Assembly: GCA_003427395.1 (NCBI GenBank)
Contig: BFEA01000036.1
Span: 374,620 to 404,899 of the forward strand
Direction: 5' to 3'
DNA: 30,280 nt
Source: Chara braunii
Lineage: Eukaryota; Streptophyta; Charophyceae; Charales; Characeae
Part shown: piece after piece, positions 9,358-19,812 of the stretch
How the letters are laid out: every line of letters starts with the position of its first letter
How positions within the stretch are numbered: the first letter of the stretch is position 1
Program-made: the position numbers and the translations under genes
Notes under the pieces: generated by a model
Database searches by the model: none
What the model saw: only the letters and a program-made list of their open reading frames with translations
What the model was told of the DNA's origin: nothing

Positions 9358-9446
9358 GGGATGCTGGGCCCGGTTCCCAGCACGTGCTGCTCCCCACGAA
9401 GAGATTGGAGCTTTGTTCCCATTAAAAAAAAAAAAAAAAAAAAAAA
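9358..9446 (+). mobile_element. Poly(A) module, hairpin variant GGG/CCC
   Basis: Starts GGGATGCTGGGCCC, continues CAGCACGTGCTGCTCCCCAC, and after a short body runs into 23 A residues at 9424-9446. It is one of about ten copies of a short retroposon-like module in this window. The body is only ~30 bp, much shorter than in the copies at 23400 and 26816. No target-site duplication is visible. Confidence 0.75.
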
Positions 9447-10357
9447 CAGCGGAACTTGCAAAGAAAAGAAGCCGAGAAACCTAGCATGGGGAGCAAGTTA
9501 CATGCAGAGTCCATGCGATGCAGCATAAGCTACATATGTCATAAAGAAAAACAAATATCTGATATACACATCCTAAGATTCCTAACTAGCAACAGGAAAT
9601 GAAATTTGGCTAGGTACAACCCTAAAGTCTTGGAGGCAACTGCCTCAGTACTGAAAGGACAAGATAGCAATATAGCACATGTCGCTGAAGCACTAAGAGT
9701 GATGGTCTCAGAGGGGATGAATGCATCCTAAGAATCGAAACTCCTACGGCAGTAGCACACAAAGGTGGGATAGGTCATCAGGCTCAGGGTGAGGGAGTGG
9801 TAACGAAGTCAGCAAGACAGATAATGTTTGATAAAAGAGCGACAATATGCAGGGTCGGGTATGAAAGGGGAGGGATATGCTTGGTAACTAAAGACATGCA
9901 ATGACCAACACTAATCGTGATGAATGCAGTGGGTGAGGAAAACATGCACACAACTCACCGACTGGGAGGGAGTCAGATCTGGAAACAGAGAAACCAAGAT
10001 AATTCTACCAATGCCTAGATGATATCAAGGGAGAGTCAAACTCTGGGAGAACTAGCTAAATGAGAACCATCATGGAACACACAAAAGAGAATGTACATGG
10101 TAGGGTGGTAACGTGAAGTAGTCACGTCCAAAGTAGTTTGATAAAGTAGTTAAAATTGTCAAAGTGATCAATGACGTCGACGAAGTAAGAGTTAAGCTGA
10201 TGTCGAAGCAGAGCCACGAAACGATGGCATCCTAAAGTAGAGTTGGAGATCGAGTACATAACGGTGTGAGTCAGTGGGAAGATCGGTGAGAGCATCAGTC
10301 GCCAAGGCACCAAGGACGATGACGACTGCGTTGTGGACACGTGGAAACATTCCTTTA
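9447..10357. other. Possible 3' region of the chromovirus, no LTR found
   Basis: This lies downstream of the minus-strand chromodomain, where a 3' untranslated region and LTR would be expected. A 72-codon minus frame continues to 10122 without recognisable domain. I could not find a TG...CA-bounded LTR or a convincing polypurine tract by eye. Confidence 0.35.
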
Positions 10358-10479
10358 CTATTGAGGGACGACCTCGGAGGAAGTGGGTTTGTCCTTAGCA
10401 ATATCCTCAGCCATGGGAGGAGGAAGAGCGTCAGTCGGTCGAGCAGGAGTAGACATCTCAACACGACAAGCATGATCGT

Positions 10480-10657
10480 ATGCACACATCAACATTCTGG
10501 CATGATGTAAGTGCTCGAGGGGCTCCCAAGTAGCCTCCTCATCAGGATAATCCTTCCAATGCACAATGTACTCGATGGATAGGGGGATATTGTCAGTAAC
10601 TTGACGAGACAACGAACTCCACATGGTCGTCCACCATGAAAAGTAGAAAGCGCTCAT
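10480..10657 (-). pseudogene. Integrase C-terminal chromodomain
   Basis: The minus frame reads YIVHWKDYPDEEATWEPLEH, a clear chromodomain core (Y-x-V-x-W-x-x-Y followed by T-W-E-P). Chromodomains at the integrase C-terminus direct chromovirus insertion to marked chromatin. An acidic/Pro tail follows to 10358. The usual aromatic cage is largely present: Tyr at the start of the motif and both Trp residues. A frameshift near 10600-10650 separates it from the GPY/F frame. Confidence 0.9.
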
Positions 10658-10689
10658 AAGGGCGTCCGACGAAGCGCTCAGACAATTTG

Positions 10690-10885
10690 CGATAAGGGCA
10701 GCGAGGAGACATGGTAAACATCGTGTACAAGAGTCTGTCGAAGATAATCAGGTAGCTCCCGTGGAAGTTGACCAGTCTAACAGCAGTATCGAAACCGACG
10801 GTCTGAAGGATGCGACATGGGACGAAGAAGTAACACCTGAACTTGCAAGGTATGTTCACTTTAAGCTGCAAGTAGTGGGCGTCAA
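10690..10885 (-). pseudogene. Integrase GPY/F module
   Basis: The frame contains LQLKVNIPCKFRCYFF, then VPCRILQTVGFDTAVRL. This matches the GPY/F pattern, in which a Lys/Arg-rich strand is followed by G-P-[YF] and then V-x-A-V-x-L. The defining Gly-Pro has become Val-Pro. The expected HPVFHVS segment is degraded to FDRLLYTMF. Its place between integrase core and chromodomain fits the family order. Confidence 0.75.
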
Positions 10886-10893
10886 CAAGCACA

Positions 10894-11720
10894 TCATAAA
10901 CAACTCTCATGTGCGCATTGTATAATCACTGTCCTACACGCAACATAACTGTCAAACGCAAAGCAACAAGTGTCAGGATGCAATTGCGACGGTTGCAAAA
11001 AATCTGCAGGTACGCAAGGGTGGTAGTCGAGGTCGCAATGGAATAGCAACATCCCCATAGCTGGCGAAACGGCATGGTTGTAAGCAATCTCCTCGTGGAC
11101 TAAGTGTAAGTCTCGTTGTCGGTCCCTAACAAACTTTAAGATATTACCAAAAGTTTTGTTGGTGACCTCAATTAGACTATGCGCCTTAGGGTGGTAAGAC
11201 GCCGAGAAGCGGAGCAGGGATCCGTTTACATCGTGCAAGCGTCATCAGAATATGTTGGTAAAGTGTGGGTCACGGTCGAAGATGGTGCTTTGAGGTTAAC
11301 CGTGATCTCTCACGACGTGGTCGAAGATGATGTCGAAAATAGCGGCATGGGACAAAACATGCATGCTTCGTGAAGCGATCGACGATACTAAGATAGCATC
11401 ATGACGGCGCTTAGTGGGGGGGCAGAGGGGACCAATAAAGTCTATAAAGATGGACCACTAATGACCTTCAGATATAGGTAGAGGCTGGAGTAACTTACAC
11501 GAAATGTGGTTTGCATTGTTCACCTCTTGACAAGTAGAACACTCATGGACGAAGCTTATAAAGAATTTATTGTGCTTCGGTCAGACGTAAAGACGACTAA
11601 TGTAAGCCAATGTTTTATGAAAGTCCATATCACCGACATCTGTCTGGTTATGAAACTCGACCACAACTTGAACACGAAGTTGTCCAGTGGAGGAAACACA
11701 CATATGCGGTTCTCGGCGAC
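10894..11720 (-). pseudogene. Chromovirus integrase (HHCC and DDE core)
   Basis: The zinc region shows a His-containing segment (DFHKTLAYISRLYV, from about 11620) and CSTCQEV near 11525. The core follows as LLQPLPISEGH and FIDFIGPL (first Asp codon 11440-11442). Then comes FDRDPHFTN (second Asp codon 11275-11277) and SASYHPKAHSLIEVTNKTF (Glu codon 11167-11169). The second Asp and Glu are in one frame with exactly 35 residues between them, the canonical D-35-E spacing. Two adjacent TGA codons fall between them just after FTNIF, and a double frameshift disrupts the ILVIVDRF-like segment. AYNHAV and DYHPCVPADFL complete the core. It is inactive but well preserved in layout. Confidence 0.88.
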
Positions 11721-12271
11721 CACACTTACCATGTCCGTACACGAAATCGTTTTCATCGAGGGAATATGAATAAATGGCCTTACCACTCTGCAGTATCGTG
11801 TAAATGCCGCGATAATCTTGGCAGTAGCGGTACTGAGTGCAAAACGCGGCGGTCACCGAATCATAAGCGGTGGTGACCGAGATGACAGTGAGTTGGATAA
11901 GTTCCTGTTATGGTCAGAATGGCGGAACAACGCATTTGCGACTCAGTTTGTTACACCCTTGATATACTTAGTGGCGGAAACTGAACTCGTTGCCAGATAA
12001 GTCGCGCCACTAACGTCCTATCGAGGAGAAATTTTGACTTTCGTGAGAAAAAAAGACGTCACATGCGGATAATGACATCAGTGTCGAGTAGCATAAACTA
12101 CTGCGAGAACCTCACGTTCGTCGCAATATAGTTTATCTCAGCGGGCAATAACTGGCAAGAATAAAAAGCAATCGGACACTTTCCGGCACGAGCCTCGACA
12201 GTCCTATCTCTGCGATGACCGAAGAATATGTAACAGAAGGACGTCAATGGAGGGAAGCGGTGGAAGGGTAG
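11720..12271 (-). pseudogene. RNase H to integrase spacer of the chromovirus
   Basis: This stretch should encode the rest of RNase H and the tether to the integrase zinc region. A minus frame at 11581-11856 runs into the HHCC region and is preceded by YCQDYRGIY. Other frames are broken and I could not place the remaining RNase H catalytic residues. Confidence 0.5.
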
Positions 12272-12720
12272 TCATCGGCGCAAAGCAGTGTCGACAAGAG
12301 GGGGAGGAAAGTGGGGAATATGGGGATAAGGGGAATCATGTGCAGTGAAAAACATCTGGTAAAGTACAACTCCTACTGTAAAATCTGACGCATCGGGGGT
12401 AGGACGATCAAAATCGGGGAAATGAAGAATCGACACACAGTCACGTCTTTCTTGAGGACACAAAAAACATCCAAATGAAGGGGTGTCCAAGACCATGGCG
12501 GGTTCTTTCGAAGGAGGGTGGGGGTGAGGACGTAGGAATACCTAACGTATCCCTAAATGAATTTACTATAATAACTAGTAAGACCTAGGAAACTATGAAA
12601 TTGCTTGGCAGATATGGGGCCGAGTCAATCCGCAATAGCGGTGATTTTGCGTGATCCATGTAAAGAACCTGGTCAGACACGTGGTGTCCTAGACCAGCAA
12701 TAGAGAACATACGTGACCAT
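12272..12720 (-). pseudogene. Reverse transcriptase connection and RNase H start
   Basis: Near 12660-12570 the minus strand reads FHSFLGLTSYYSKFI, the hallmark RSFLGLANYYRRFI-like segment of the Ty3/gypsy RT connection. It is followed by LLRKNPPWSWTPLH. The frame at 12496-12272 then reads LHFPDFDRPTPDASDFTVGV, where D-A-S-D (codon near 12394) is the first RNase H catalytic motif. The usual Thr before DASD is Pro here. Frame changes separate these pieces. Upstream of about 12720 only GHHVSD-like remnants are visible, so the RT palm is lost. Confidence 0.85.
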
Positions 12721-13284
12721 GTGGCCTAGACTTGTCAATCTGTGCCACACTATTGTCGTAAGGAGGCTAGTTTCGAATGCAACCTTACATGTCTATAATT
12801 TGCTTCTGACCTGCGGTAGACATATTTGACTCTTTCTGCCTAGTATATATTATATAATATCTATGCACAACATTCCACACACACTTTGTTTGGTTCTCTA
12901 GATTTGGGTCCTACTTGTAGGGATGCATAAAAGGATATCATCCAATCCGTTTGCACTGCTTTAGCAATCTCAATTATTGGTGGTGTTTTGATCTCTTGTT
13001 GGTATTCTTTTGGTAAGCCACATAATTACAGACATTATATGCCTCACGTCGATTTAGAAACGCGAGGAAATGGGAGAGGGAAAGAGGGAGAGAGGGAGAG
13101 AGGGAGAGAGAAATTATTACATTAAGAATTTAAGACTGATTAAGTTTCGAGACTGGATAAGCATTGACCCTTCTATCCAGTTAGACCTCTCTCTAAATTT
13201 TCCGAGCTTTCCCCACCCCCACCCCTGTCTATCGTAGAAATGCAGGGGTCAAGGGGAAGATAGAAGTCTAAACACTCTACAATC
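12721..13284. other. AT-rich intergenic DNA with (GAGGGAGA)n
   Basis: AT content rises here. A purine tract of AGAGGGAG units occupies about 13072-13110. No gene or mobile-element domain was recognised. Confidence 0.6.
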
Positions 13285-14262
13285 TATATGTAACAGGGGA
13301 TTCGTAAAAACCTCACAATTGGAGAAAACCTAACATTTCTTATAGAATGAAAAAGTAAAAGTCGAACTGTTATTTTTTATACAAAAAGATAGCGTTTTTA
13401 ATCGTTTTCCGATAAAGGCGGCAAAAAATCAGGTGAAAAGTCTCGTGTTCCTCAAAATGTGCAAGAAAACCCTTCCTTGCAAAATGTTTTATATGACTAT
13501 AAGTCATTCTCAGTAGATTGGCAAAAAAACAGAATTCAAACAGGGTAATTTTTAAGGACGACAAGGCAAACTTGTAAGATGTAAAAAAAACGTGTTTTGG
13601 TGAATACTCATTTATAGGACTATAAGTCAGTTTCCGCAGTTAGGTAAAAGTCAAGCTCTGCACAAAATAATTTATAGGACTATAAATCACTTTTAAACTT
13701 AACAATAGAACCCTTATAAAAAATATATGTCATTTAAAATAAGAATACAAACAACTTTTGCCTCAGAGACACCTTGAAATTCTTAGCCAAACACGAGTTT
13801 AAAATAAAAGTATAGGGGAAAACATTAAAACAAAGTTAACAAACAATAAAAAATAACATATTCGTCCATGTATGGGAAATCATGTTCAAGCGAACGTATT
13901 AACGAACAGGACAATATTTTTGCGCGTTCGAAAAACCCCCGAATAAATTCTTCTTGCTACACATCTTATAAGACTATAAACACAATTTTTTTGGATAACA
14001 AAAAATCAGGATATTTCAGTTCTTGAACCTATGGTGCTTCACCATGTTGTGATTTTCTATGAAAAAAAACCGTTTTTTTCCTCGCCCCCTTCAGTAGTTC
14101 TGAAAAATTAATTTTCTGTTATTTTTTTTGCGGATGTTTCACTTCAAGTAAAATTTTGTTCTTGGAGGAGACATGAAAAACGTACTATCATAATCTTGAA
14201 TAGATTTCGTGCAAACCTAACAATTTGTTTTGTTAGGTTTTCACGAATCCTATGTTATGTAT
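13285..14262. repeat. AT-rich block bounded by inverted repeats, with GACTATAAGTC array
   Basis: The left boundary (13285-13320) is a diverged inverted copy of 14222-14262; both read GGATTCGTRAAAACCTMACA inward. A third, direct copy at 14203-14223 makes a tight hairpin with the right boundary (arms 14203-14223 and 14230-14249, ~20 bp, 6-nt loop). Inside, TTATAGGACTATAAGTCA-like motifs occur at about 13489, 13611, 13671 and 13966. The motif contains the dyad GACT-ATA-AGTC. No coding frame over 64 codons. It could be a non-autonomous DNA transposon, but no target duplication was found. Confidence 0.55.
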
Positions 14263-14454
14263 GGAATGCATTTCAATAACATCCCCTAATATCCTGGGTC
14301 GGGGAGCATCTGTTAAGTGAGGAACGGGCATAACTAGTGGCCTGATACAAAATGCAGGTTGAAGAGGGCGTAACAATGTTTTTTCCTGAACTAAAAAAGA
14401 ACGGTCGTTTGCTGGATGAATGGAGTGTAATTGAATATTACTTAAAATTGGTTT

Positions 14455-14456
<2 letters not shown>
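14263..14456. other. Spacer, nothing recognised
   Basis: AT-rich spacer between the inverted-repeat block and the poly(T) start of a minus-strand module. Confidence 0.5.
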
Positions 14457-14509
<53 letters not shown>

Positions 14510-14620
14510 CTCGGCAGAACCTAGTAGGTAGGGTGGTATGAGAAACCCTCTCGAGTCCCTACTAAGGTATGTATTGGTCACTCTGTCTATTGGTGGAGAG
14601 CCGCACCCTCATACAATGTT
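14457..14620 (-). mobile_element. Poly(A) module, minus strand, 5'-truncated
   Basis: A run of 49 T (14457-14505) marks the poly(A) tail on the minus strand. Preceding it in that orientation are CTCTCCACCAATAGACAGAG and a ~100-bp body ending in GCCGAGTCTT. The same end occurs in the copy at 16295-16430 (GCAGAGTCTT then poly(A)). The two hairpins at the 5' end are missing or degraded. It lies about 260 bp downstream, in the same orientation, of LINE copy 2. Confidence 0.75.
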
Positions 14621-14879
14621 GATAAGATGGGAACAAGTTGGAGCAACAAGATCGCGCGGTAGGGGAGGACGTTCTTATCAGTGTTGTCACCCTCATAGGG
14701 ACGCTGCCCCGATAATTAAAAAAAAATGAAAATAAAATTTAAGAGGAAGTGCGGATGAAAAATTTTGACCAAGCCTCTTCACCCAGAGATGGGCGCCATA
14801 TGTAAACACTTCAATCCTAGCTCACTATACTGCTCTAAATTGTCATGGGAACTTCTGGAAAAATGTATGAAAAGGACGA

Positions 14880-16060
14880 CCATATCATGACATTGGGACT
14901 ATTGCATTTGCTAGTGGGGGGAATGGGTCAGGGAACTCCTACATAGGGCGCAAGGGTATCATGGGATCTATTGTTGCCCAGTCTCCAAATAATATCGTGG
15001 AATTTTTGTTGAGCGTTTCCCCTTCTTCCTCTGAAAAACCTTTCCACTCGACTCTTCCAAGTTTTCCTTCCCGTTCCCCTCTAAGCCAACAACTGTTGAA
15101 ATTTTTGATGTATTGCATCATTTCTTTCTTTAACGTTAGGTGTTCCCATTGAGAAAGAATTTTTGTTTGCACTGCGCTTTTTGCTTGATGTTTTCTATAA
15201 ATTCTGGACCATTCAGTCTAGCTCCTTATCATTCATGTGTACATCTCCTCTTACATATAGCCTAGACTATTGCTCTTCTACCAGTGAGAAACAATTTGTG
15301 TGAATTTATCGAATGGGTCTAATATCCAGTGCTCAAGAAGAATCTGCTTCCATCCCCATGGTCATGGGGTGTGGGGGACCAACTGGTTCCCGATTCTGTC
15401 CCACCATCTCCATAGCCAGACTGCTCCCGGGCACTGTAGAAAAATATATTCTATTGTTTCTGGAATCTTTCTACTGGAAATGTTGTTTTACAGAACCTAC
15501 ACCATTGTTCTGCTAACCCTCTTCGTTCTAATGAAGATCTATCCATTAGCCAACCATTTGTTGGGAGATACCTGTATTCTATTCGTCATTGCAAAGAGAC
15601 AATCTTAGCTGGTTTTTGTTTTCTGTTGTTGAATGATTTGACATTCTTAAGATCTTCTTTGCTTAGGTCCAACTGTTTCATCCATCTGCTGATGACTCTA
15701 TCTTTGAGGTTTATCTTTGGGCGCAACATTTAATATGTGGATTTAACTGAGAGGGTGTGAAGTGATACGGTGTAATTTTTATTTTTTTTTATCGTCAGAT
15801 CCCCAATTCCACCAACCTGGATCTAAAGGCTGGTGCGTGATTAGGGTAGTTGGCCTAAAAACCATCCAAAAGGTTTGTGTCTTTAGTACTCTTATTCTGA
15901 ATATTTGGTCCTCCATCACCCATCTTATATTATTTTGAGGACTTGGGGAAAGTGAATGATCTTCTTCATTAGGGTGAGGACGTCACCGTTCCCTTCCATG
16001 GTCAGGACAAGGCCAATTTCTTGCTAGTCTCCTACTAGTAGCAGCCAAGAGATCTGTGTG
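14880..16060 (-). pseudogene. LINE ORF2 C-terminal fragment (copy 2)
   Basis: The minus strand aligns with the main LINE (about 21720-22915) along its whole length. Landmarks in order are EDQIFRIRVLK, LDPGWW, LRPKINLKDRV, MKQLDLSKEDLKNVKSF, KPAKIVSLQ, ETIEYIFLQCPGAVWLWRWW, GKLGRVEWKG, PLRPM and EFPDPFPPLAN. The zf-RVT His is Tyr here (IEYIFLQC against IEHIFLQC), so the zinc knuckle is broken. Several frame changes and stops are present. RT and everything upstream are absent beyond about 16060. At DNA level the region around 15390-15460 is close to 22285-22350. Confidence 0.9.
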
Positions 16061-16209
16061 TATACTATCACCTACCTTAGACTGTTAGGTAGGCCAGCAA
16101 CTCAGGGTGCGGTTTAACTCTACATGCCAAACTTCTGTCTTTGCAAGTGAGCCCAGTAGCTTGCTGCCATACAATTGCATGTCTACTCACACAAACAACT
16201 ACAATGTTC

Positions 16210-16294
16210 AGGGATGCTGACCGGGGGGCCCAGGACCCACTTTCCAGCAAGTGTTGCTCTTCACCAATACCCACGACTGTGCTAGTCGCGACTC
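16210..16294 (+). mobile_element. Poly(A) module fragment, plus strand
   Basis: Begins AGGGATGCTGACC, has an insertion of G/C-rich bases, then CCCACTTTCCAGCAAGTG and CTCTTCACCAATA. It runs directly into the T tract of the oppositely oriented copy at 16295. It has no tail of its own, so the minus-strand insertion probably truncated it. Confidence 0.65.
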
Positions 16295-16430
16295 CTTTTT
16301 TTTTTTTTTAAGACTCTGCATGTAGTACTAGTTGAGGTTATATGAGCGTCCCCAACTATTGTACCTGTGTGTGTCACTCCATCTATTGGTGGAGAGCTGC
16401 ACCTGCTGGAAAGTGGGTCCAACGACCCAT
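16295..16430 (-). mobile_element. Poly(A) module, minus strand
   Basis: The T tract at 16295-16309 is the tail. Reading the minus strand, the copy starts near TGGGTCGTTGGACCCACT, continues CCAGCAGGTGCAGCTCTCCA and CCAATAGATGGAGTGAC, and ends GCAGAGTCTT plus poly(A). Together with 16210-16294 it forms a head-on inverted pair. Confidence 0.8.
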
Positions 16431-16623
16431 TGGATACATAAGCTTGAGAAAATGGAAATTGAACACTGGCCCTCCTTACCCAAACCTGGGTGCCAGATGA
16501 ACATGAAGTGCTAGATCTACTGGTGGCTTGAGAATAAAATCAATTCACTTCCACCACACCCATTCGTCCTATCACGACTCACTACTCATCTAGAGCAAAT
16601 CATGATAATGGGAGAATAACATT

Positions 16624-18460
16624 ATGAGAGGGTGGAAAAGGGTTGGGGAATTCACGCAAACGGTTGTCACCATCTCTCCCATTGACCGATCGAACCTGCT
16701 CAAGTTGTTGCCACTCAGATACAAAGGTCAGTCGGTCCACGTCAGAGGAGAGGAGCCATTGACGCAGGGAACACCTCATGCGGAACCACTTTTGGGTGGA
16801 GTTTCGGTTCGCTCCATTGAGTGACACTGTGCAAGGAGCTATCTTGGCAGACCTACACTAGATAGCTCCAGTCCTTGGATACATTAATGATGTCCCCCAG
16901 TTCCTCTCCAAGCGGGATGACACACTTCTCGTGGCAATTGTCTGGGATCCTTCAATTGGTTTCCCGGTCAGCGGACAATGGTCCTTCTCATTGGAAGATA
17001 GGACCTACGCAATGCAGGTCAACCATCCGCAGGACCCCAGGTGTTATGCATGTAGGCCAGGGGTCATTTCAACACCGACCTTCTCTGGCCCAGTACGCAG
17101 GGGCGAAACCTGAAAGGTCTGGTGGTCCCACACCCGGAGGCCCGGGATGATGGATTCTGAAAGACCCTGCCTTGGAAGGATGGGTGTTCCATAGAACGAG
17201 CATCAAGAAACCGAGTGAATGGAAGTGAAAAGGAACCGGCCGACCCCCCAGATCCCCAACAAACGCCACCACCCAAAGACAGGGGGGGGGGCCCGACCGG
17301 ACCGGCTGAGGGATGCCAACAACATAGGAACACAACACAACCCAACCCGAGCTCGCCTCGGGATCCTCCCCCGACCCACCGACCCAACACGGGCCATCAC
17401 CGGGCAGTGGTACTTGTGGGTCAAGGAGGGCGCCCGCCTGCACCTACGATAAACACAATCACAAACCAGCCATGTGAACGACCCACATAAAACAGGTCCG
17501 CACATGAGCCCGGAGATGTAGAAGGCTGCGAGGATTGGTTGACGAGGGAACAACGCTCGAAACACCCCGACCCTCCGATGTCAGCCCGAGCAGCAGATCG
17601 AGGTCCCTGCCCAAGGAGGGAACATACAGACGGACAAGGGTGTTGCCAGACAATGTGATAAAGAGGAAGCCCAGACCAACAGACTGGTCCAATGGAAGGA
17701 AAAGATTTCAGAGAAAATCTCTGCTCTGGGAAGCCAAGGGACGTACGGACCACGACCAACGAAAATGAAGGGGGTGGAACATGCTATACAAGACCAGATG
17801 GGAAATTTGCCCACGGGCCAGGCAGGCCCCCCCTGGCCCGAAGTTACTTACACAACCCCCAAGCCAGACCATGATACCATGAGCATCACACTCCCGTACC
17901 TGCCTGGAATGTGGATGCCGCCCGGCCCGCCCGTGGATCAGTCGGCTTGCGACTATGCAATACACCCAAACATGGTGGCAATCCTTCATGCCCAGCGCCA
18001 ACAGACGCTGCCCACCACCCTGCCCCATCACCACTTGTCACCCCCTCTGCCCGTGCAAATAGACCTGGGGAGGGCACTGATTGACACCTTGGTGACTGGG
18101 GCCCTTGACCCACCCCCCCCTGAACCAGGAGCAGAGGTGGACATAAACCACACGGAACCGGGCATGGAACTGGGTATGGATCAGCCACAACCACAAACTG
18201 GGAGCCGGCGAAGGAACAACGGAACAGCTGGAGCCCCTAAAATCCCGCTCGCCACGCAGATTGTCCAAAGACAGAAAGGTGAGGGCCAGACTCAAGGTCA
18301 TCACTGACACCATCCTCATGGGTCTGCTGAGGGCTGTAGGCCAGTGGGAACAATCTCATATTCCACCATTGTATTGGGAGAACGTTAGAAGGGCGTTCAC
18401 AAACACCAAATCGGTGGTGAGCTACTTGGAAGGATGTAGCCATCCAACCTCCATTGACTG
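16624..18460 (+). pseudogene. LINE ORF1 (gag-like RNA-binding protein)
   Basis: Upstream frames read VGEFTQTVVTISP and LLPLRYKGQSVHV, typical of the RNA-binding fold before the knuckle. The frame at 16931-17113 contains QWSFSLEDRTYAMQVNHPQD followed by RCYACRPG. This is the start of a CCHC knuckle (Cys codons 17043 and 17052). The His of the following GHF lies out of frame (codon 17065), and no Cys is seen at the fourth position, so the knuckle is frameshifted. A Pro-rich hydrophilic region follows in the same frame register at 17219-18307, broken by three stops before the 180-codon piece starting 17765. ORF1 proteins coat LINE RNA. This one cannot be translated intact. Confidence 0.7.
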
Positions 18461-18469
18461 AAAAATAAC

Positions 18470-18720
18470 AGTTGTGCTGATAATGGATGCGGTACGAGCA
18501 CTCTTCATCGAGATCAGTAACCGCCCTTCTCCCTGCATAGTATTGTCACAAGAAACGACCTTAGTCCCTACATCTCCTTCAATACCCCAAAACTTCTCCT
18601 TTGAGGGCATAACCTGCCAGGGCATCGTCATCCAAGAACTGGAGACAGCAGCGTGAAGCTTTGAGCCTTCCCCGGAACCAAGGATGCCCAAACGCAACAA
18701 CTGGTGCCCGATCACCTTTT
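18470..18720 (+). pseudogene. LINE endonuclease N-terminal fragment
   Basis: The frame reads MDAVRALFIEISNRPSPCIV followed by LSQETTL, then FSFEG and GIVIQELE. This resembles the start of an L1 apurinic-type endonuclease, where (L/I)-x-x-Q-E-T carries a catalytic Glu. The rest of the ~230-residue domain is not present. The fragment is short, so the call depends mainly on QET and its position after ORF1. Confidence 0.45.
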
Positions 18721-19494
18721 GCTTCCCTTGCTTACTATCAAGCTCATTGCAAGCCGAAAGACCACGATTGTGACAGACAACTCCCTCTCAACGTCACAAA
18801 CCCATATATTTTCTCTGTTGAATTCAGATTGTTTATGTGAATGTATTAAATATATGTGACTTCTCCTTGCCTAATCATTCAACCTTATTTCATTTCATAT
18901 GTATGTGTGACATAACAAAGAGTTTTCATAAAAAGATATGTTGAATGAACTTAATCACTAGGTAGGATAGGGTATATGTCTTACGAGCGACCCCTGATAA
19001 TTCAAGTATTGAGGGGATCCTGCTTCGGAAAAACAGTTTGTTGTGAGTCATACCTATTGAAACTAGTTATAGTCAGAATTTAGTATGTGCGAACTTTCGC
19101 CAGTCGAGTTGACCTGATTTGTAAGTCGGTCCGGGAGAACAGCGCCCCGATGCCTGACGAGTATACGGGTCAGTCTTAGGTGTTCAACCGTGCGTATGCC
19201 TATGCTACAACGATCGAGCAAACGCCCACGACTGACTTACCTCTGCGATTGCAAGTAAAAACCTTCGCATGTGGGTCGGTAGCTCAGCAGGGATACACCC
19301 ACCTAAGGGATGGTGACAACTTCCGCAGGTGGAGGTGAGTTGTACCTCGCGGAACCTATGTTCTGTCGCAAGGGTCCGCGAGAGGTATAGCTGGCACACA
19401 CGGTCGGAGTGGTATTCTGCTGAAGCAATTTAGAAACTCCTGTGTGATGCGTCTGTGAGGTCCGACAAAAAAAAAATAATAAAAAAAAAAATTA
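18721..19494. other. Unidentified sequence replacing part of the LINE
   Basis: AT-rich sequence (18780-18960) is followed by a ~500-bp mixed stretch, ending in an A-rich tract (about 19466-19491) directly before the LINE RT resumes. The A-rich end suggests a retroposed element on the plus strand. TATGTCTTACGAGCGACCCC and the 19080-19400 stretch have an LTR-like look, but no TG...CA boundaries or target duplication could be defined. TAGCTCAGCAGG at 19272 matches a tRNA box A without a partner box B. Confidence 0.4.
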
Positions 19495-19499
19495 CGTCT

Positions 19500-19617
19500 G
19501 GGTGTGGGACCGCCGCGCTCGACACCGGTTTGCTCAATGTTCGTTGATGACCTTACCCTGATGGTGGATGCAACCCGGGAGTCTATGGAAGAAGTCCAGC
19601 ACATGGTGGCTATGTAT
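19500..19617 (+). pseudogene. LINE reverse transcriptase catalytic motif (FVDD)
   Basis: The frame reads CSMFVDDLTLMVDATRESME followed by EVQHMVAMY. F-V-D-D is the variant of the F/Y-A-D-D polymerase active site of non-LTR retrotransposons. The downstream helix is typical of the region leading to the V-N-W-x-K-T motif. The frame stops being LINE at 19618 and continues, in the same register, at 20615 (FRSMMDRFCTLSNTRVNWGN). Confidence 0.75.
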
Positions 19618-19812
19618 CACCCGCGGTCATGACCGCGGGCTTTTTTGCCGCATGCGGGCATGATCATGCCCGTGGGGACCAACCACTGAGGCCAAGTGCG
19701 GTCGGAAAACCCCAAAATTTTTAATTCGTAGGATAATAGGCAAAAAAAAAACATAAAAAATATGGGGTTGTTGGGTTTCCAAAACCCTAGATCCCCATAT
19801 TTTTTGTTTTTT

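Larger units (their letters stand above)
10358..12720 (-). mobile_element. Ty3/gypsy chromovirus relic (RT end to chromodomain)
   Basis: Reading the minus strand downward in coordinate gives the canonical order of a plant-type chromovirus Pol C-terminus. It runs RT-RNase H connection, RNase H start, integrase zinc region, integrase catalytic core, GPY/F module, chromodomain. Each piece is identifiable but frames shift repeatedly and stops interrupt the core, so no polyprotein can be made. Gag, protease and most of the reverse transcriptase are absent beyond about 12720, and no LTRs were recognised. This is an old, 5'-truncated plant-type retrotransposon. Confidence 0.9.

Noticed and set aside
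13285-14262. Helitron
   Set aside because: A hairpin lies near one end, but no CTRR terminus or 5' TC end in the right place was found.
17203-17765. Several minus-strand frames of 90-124 codons in the GC-rich ORF1 region
   Set aside because: Antisense shadows of the Pro-rich LINE ORF1, which is supported by motifs on the plus strand.
19266-19320. Possible tRNA gene from TAGCTCAGCAGG
   Set aside because: Good box A only; no box B, no cloverleaf arms.
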